64,000 nt of DNA from Flavobacteriales bacterium (GTDB lineage Bacteria; Bacteroidota; Bacteroidia; Flavobacteriales_D; Crocinitomicaceae): positions 1-64,000 of the forward strand of contig JABXHO010000062.1 of the NCBI GenBank assembly GCA_013373595.1, written 5' to 3'. The notes below the pieces were generated by a model, which was given only the letters and a program-made list of their open reading frames with translations, searched no databases and was not told the DNA's origin. Shown here piece by piece: positions 61,422 to 64,000 of the stretch (positions within the stretch are counted from its first letter, which is position 1; each line of letters opens with the position of its first letter). A program made the translations under genes and the position numbers.

Positions 61422-61659
61422 AGAATTGAACAAAAGAATAAAAAGTCTTCAGAAACAACTGAAGCAATTGGAGAAAAAGATCAGCACTCAGAAAGAGGTA
61501 CTACTGACTCGCGCTCAAGCGGCTGAATTCCTATCTGTATCACTCACCACCCTACGTGAATGGACGGAAAATGGATTAGTCTTGGGACGTAGAATTGGAG
61601 GTCGTGTGTATTACCTCAAAAGTGAGATCCTCGGGTCGATGGTTGTAATTGGAAAATAA
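61414..61659 (+). CDS. Small excisionase-type HTH protein with coiled-coil N terminus
   Basis: An 81-aa protein. Residues 1-28 form a heptad-rich coiled coil (KSLQKQLKQLEKKISTQ). Residues 30-72 are a MerR-like winged helix of the HTH_17/excisionase type: LLTRAQAAEFLSVSLTTLRE, then GRRIGGRVYYLKSEI. Such proteins control excision or element gene expression. It overlaps the coiled-coil gene upstream by 8 nt and the next HTH gene downstream by about 11 nt. Dimerisation through the coiled coil would suit binding to repeated sites. Confidence 0.8.
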   Translation: MDKELNKRIKSLQKQLKQLEKKISTQKEVLLTRAQAAEFLSVSLTTLREWTENGLVLGRRIGGRVYYLKSEILGSMVVIGK

Positions 61660-61942
61660 AACAGTGAAGATGGAAATTATCGTATTTGAAAAGGAGAGTT
61701 TTTACAAGTTGGTTGATGAATTGACCGAGCGCATTGTGCGTAATGTGGAACGAAGATATAAAGAGCAAGAATGGATTAATGAGGTTGAAGCGAAGTCGCT
61801 GCTTGGGATTAAAAGCAGGTCAAAATTGCGTGAACTGAGGGAGCAACTGATGATTGAGTTTAGTCAGTTTGGGAAGATTATTCGGTACAGTCGGAGTAGT
61901 ATTTTACGATTTTTGGAGGAGAGACGGGTGCGGTTGAGGTGA
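61649..61942 (+). CDS. Second HTH protein of the cassette
   Basis: A 97-aa basic protein; the start at 61649 overlaps the previous gene, and an internal ATG at codon 8 (61670) avoids the overlap. Residues about 43-92 resemble HTH_17 domains used by Bacteroidetes elements: WINEVEAKSLLGIKSRSKLR, then FGKIIRYSRSSILRFLEERR. It is probably an excisionase or repressor working with the 81-aa protein. Its stop codon directly abuts the stop of the converging PtuB-like gene, so the cassette ends here. Confidence 0.7.
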   Translation: MENKTVKMEIIVFEKESFYKLVDELTERIVRNVERRYKEQEWINEVEAKSLLGIKSRSKLRELREQLMIEFSQFGKIIRYSRSSILRFLEERRVRLR

Positions 61943-62908
61943 TTAAGGGGTTAAAAAACCCGCCTTCCCTAGATAATCAGTTATTATGTACTTCGCCAAT
62001 CCGCTGTACTCTTGATTTTTATCAGTAAAAGATTTTAATTCAATAAGCTCTTGGCGGAGTATTCCTTCAAACCATGTTCGCTCTTCTTCAGAAGTGTCAA
62101 GATATTTATTAAAGTTTTCAATCGCCTGTTCAACCCTTCGCAGTTGTGCTTTTATTTGGATCACTTTTGCTTCTCTTGCTTGAACTAATGCAAGCCTTTG
62201 AAGACCATAAACGCGAATAGATGTTTGCGCTTTGTTTTTCTCAAAATCGTTTAATTTAAAATTCGGACTAATCGTGCCATTTTCATTATACTTAAAATGT
62301 TTCTCAACTTCATCAGTACATGGTTTAACTAAAAGTCTCTCAGACTCTTCTTTTTTATGGTGTTCTATATATGTGGTATGATCAGATATATAAATGCCCC
62401 CGTGAGTTGAGTTAAGACGATATGTTTCTGTTAGTAAAGGGAACTGGTTAAGTTTACCCAAAACAATTTCTTTCAATTGACCATTTTCGATTATTTCATG
62501 GGAGTTAGTTTGATTACAAAATGGACAAGAGAAAAGCAGATTATCCCAATCTGAGGCCAACCAATAGTAACCAGGCTTGGTAATTGGCTCTCCTGAATTT
62601 GTATATCCAGCTTTCGGTCGAAAATGTTCTATATCTCCATTATAAATGGACGTGATTTTACTTTCACAATAAGCACACTTTCCATGAAACATTTTTATTA
62701 AGGCTTTACGAACCTCTTTATCTGAGTATACAGTATACGAACTCTTGGTTCTATGCCCACGAGTTCCCATTTTTGCGTACTTCAAATTATGATTAACAGG
62801 GTCACTAAAAAAGTCTATTACATCAGTAGTTTCAATTTCACCCTCACTTTTAGGGTTTTCACCTACTTTAAGAATTTCAGGTATATCGATTCGATTAACC
62901 TTAATCAT
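61943..62908 (-). CDS. ptuB: HNH endonuclease, Septu PtuB-like
   Basis: A 321-aa HNH nuclease. The motif region is typical of the PtuB group: GKCAYCESKI (zinc Cys pair), GDIEHFRPKAGY (catalytic His), YYWLASDWDNLLFSCPFCNQ with N and the second Cys pair, followed by N-S-H. In Septu, PtuB degrades DNA when released or activated by the PtuA ATPase; retron and other PtuA-associated systems use similar HNH proteins. It overlaps the ATPase gene by 8 nt, which supports one operon read leftwards. C-terminal residues 215-321 are helical. The start at 62908 gives MIKVNRIDIPEIL, as expected for the group. Confidence 0.82.
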   Translation of the reverse strand: MIKVNRIDIPEILKVGENPKSEGEIETTDVIDFFSDPVNHNLKYAKMGTRGHRTKSSYTVYSDKEVRKALIKMFHGKCAYCESKITSIYNGDIEHFRPKAGYTNSGEPITKPGYYWLASDWDNLLFSCPFCNQTNSHEIIENGQLKEIVLGKLNQFPLLTETYRLNSTHGGIYISDHTTYIEHHKKEESERLLVKPCTDEVEKHFKYNENGTISPNFKLNDFEKNKAQTSIRVYGLQRLALVQAREAKVIQIKAQLRRVEQAIENFNKYLDTSEEERTWFEGILRQELIELKSFTDKNQEYSGLAKYIITDYLGKAGFLTP

Positions 62909-64000
62909 GATTCTCAGTATTTAACTTGGACCAAATTGCAGAAACACGATCGACAGCTTCTTTCTTTAGTTCTTGTCTTGACATTGGCTCTCGATTATAA
63001 ACTAATTTTTCAGCTAAAAGTTTATCAATCACGGTGTACATTAATTCCTCACGCAAAGAAGCTCCGAGTTGCTTCTGTTCACGTAAATCATCTTTTAAGT
63101 CATTTAACTCAGTTCGTTCTTCAGGCGTTAGATCTTCCTGATTGGCCAATAAAGAGTGATATTGATTAAACTTTGCTTCTAGCTTTGGATCGACTAAACT
63201 ATTTAAGCCGAAAAACTCAGATGCTAAAATTTGATCTACGCGCAACAAACTAGGGTCCGGTAATTCTGTAATTGGTGTAATTTCCTTATTAATATTTCTA
63301 AGCAACAATATTTCGCCTTGTTCTGATCCTCTTAAACAAAGTGGATGATGAGTGGAGATAATGAAGTTGATGTTTTTAAAGACACCCCTTAATTGTTCAA
63401 CGATTCTCATTTGCCATCTAGGATGTAGCTGATTTCCAAGTTCATCTATCAACACTATTCCCGACATTTTGTCCATGTCAGAATGCGCACTTGATAATTT
63501 CATCATAATATCAACAGCTAAGATTATAGTGCTCTTGAATCCATCACTTAATTGAGAAAAAAGCACTTCCGAATCTTTAAACATGATTTCTCCTTTATGC
63601 ACAGTTAGCTCATTATTTTCAAAGTCATGCGGCAGAAGCTGTTTGATCGAAAATGCAATTCGATCAAATAAATCAGGATCATTGCTGTAGGTAGATTGTA
63701 GCCATGTAGTAACATCATTCAATGCTGTTATGGGATTAAATAAGTTCTTATAACTGATTTTGTTCAAATCTCTTTTAGGATTTTCTTTTACTACATCTGA
63801 AGAAAGTCTTAGAGAACCATAACCGATTACGAACGAATTGAATTTCCCTTCTTGAATAATTGATCCATTCTTACGAACCAGAGTTGTTTTAATTATGTTA
63901 TTACTGTTTCGCTCTTTGATGATAATGTTCGCTTTTTGCTTTCTTTTTTTTATCAAACTAGGAACTACCTGTTTATTTAGGACTCTTTTGTCTGCACTCA
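62901..64000 (-). CDS. ptuA: AAA ATPase, Septu PtuA-like (5' end outside the window)
   Basis: C-terminal 366 residues or so of an ABC/RecF-like ATPase. The reading frame is open through to base 64,000, so the N terminus with Walker A lies beyond the window; a TTG at 63956 is not a convincing start. Visible motifs: ABC signature-like FSQLSDGFKSTI, Walker B GIVLIDELGNQLHP, and the switch region FIISTHHPLCLRG. The region after it (LEAKFNQYHSLL to KLNTENHD) is helical and matches the end of PtuA-type proteins in general layout. With the downstream HNH gene it forms a Septu-like pair. A retron-type or other ATPase-HNH variant cannot be excluded until the upstream sequence is seen. Confidence 0.8.
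   Translation of the reverse strand, partial: SADKRVLNKQVVPSLIKKRKQKANIIIKERNSNNIIKTTLVRKNGSIIQEGKFNSFVIGYGSLRLSSDVVKENPKRDLNKISYKNLFNPITALNDVTTWLQSTYSNDPDLFDRIAFSIKQLLPHDFENNELTVHKGEIMFKDSEVLFSQLSDGFKSTIILAVDIMMKLSSAHSDMDKMSGIVLIDELGNQLHPRWQMRIVEQLRGVFKNINFIISTHHPLCLRGSEQGEILLLRNINKEITPITELPDPSLLRVDQILASEFFGLNSLVDPKLEAKFNQYHSLLANQEDLTPEERTELNDLKDDLREQKQLGASLREELMYTVIDKLLAEKLVYNREPMSRQELKKEAVDRVSAIWSKLNTENHD

Noticed and set aside
61943-61975. A bidirectional terminator between the HTH gene and the PtuB-like gene.
   Set aside because: GGGTT and AACCC could pair, but the stem is only five base pairs, overlaps coding sequence and has no proper T-run.
63956-63956. TTG at 63956 as the start of the PtuA-like protein.
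   Set aside because: The frame stays open to the window edge and the Walker A motif is missing, so the real start lies outside the window.

Overview
The window looks like accessory DNA from a marine or freshwater member of the Bacteroidota, probably Flavobacteriales. This rests on a secreted protein with a type IX secretion (T9SS) sorting domain, a Bacteroidetes-type tyrosine integrase, tRNA-encoded sequence without CCA, AT-rich DNA, few Shine-Dalgarno sites, and a Cas6b-like processing enzyme. No rRNA or housekeeping gene is visible. Nearly everything recognisable is antiviral defence or mobile DNA.

Bases 1-13,530 hold a complete-looking type III-B (Cmr) CRISPR-Cas locus. It has two CRISPR arrays, each with its own copy of the same 110-bp leader, and an RT-cas1-cas2 adaptation operon. 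The effector operon is corA-cmr1-cmr2(cas10)-cmr3-cmr4-cmr5-cmr6-cas6. All of it is read leftwards. Cas10 has an intact GGDD cyclase motif but no N-terminal HD nuclease, so signalling is the likely output. The likely effector is one 833-aa protein that joins a DHH phosphodiesterase domain to a CorA-like membrane domain. In other bacteria CorA and the DHH enzyme are separate partners in SAM-AMP signalling. The reverse transcriptase has retron-type signatures (NAxxH and VTG) rather than being a Cas1 fusion. Both operons start from promoters with the same layout, a CTGTGA-N4-TCACAG palindrome abutting TTGACA-N17-TA. Four of the eight repeats in array 2 are split at the same point by a REP-like palindrome of about 23 bp.

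Bases 13,665-30,578, on the plus strand, form a defence island. It holds an HNH protein, a DISARM/Hma-like trio (giant helicase with DUF1998-like and Vsr-like C-terminal parts, a DrmD-like SNF2 helicase, a DrmMI-like Eco57I-type methylase), and a tight three-gene module. That module is a DUF262 protein, a DUF3696 ATPase and a protein ending in a YoeB/RelE-type toxin domain.

At 30,700-32,211 there is the 3' half of a CAT-anticodon tRNA with its terminator, then a tyrosine integrase: the border of an integrated element. To its right are a T9SS-secreted beta-helix protein, three giant proteins (1,936, 1,973 and 2,781 aa) in one apparent operon with no visible signal peptide (the first translated carries a subtilisin-type protease), a small secreted protein and an orphan NarL/LuxR response regulator.

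Bases 58,525-61,942 carry a RadC-containing mobile-element cassette with six GATC sites phased at exactly 10 bp. The window ends in a Septu-like pair: HNH PtuB, and PtuA-like ATPase cut by the window edge. At least four independent anti-phage modules therefore sit within 64 kb.
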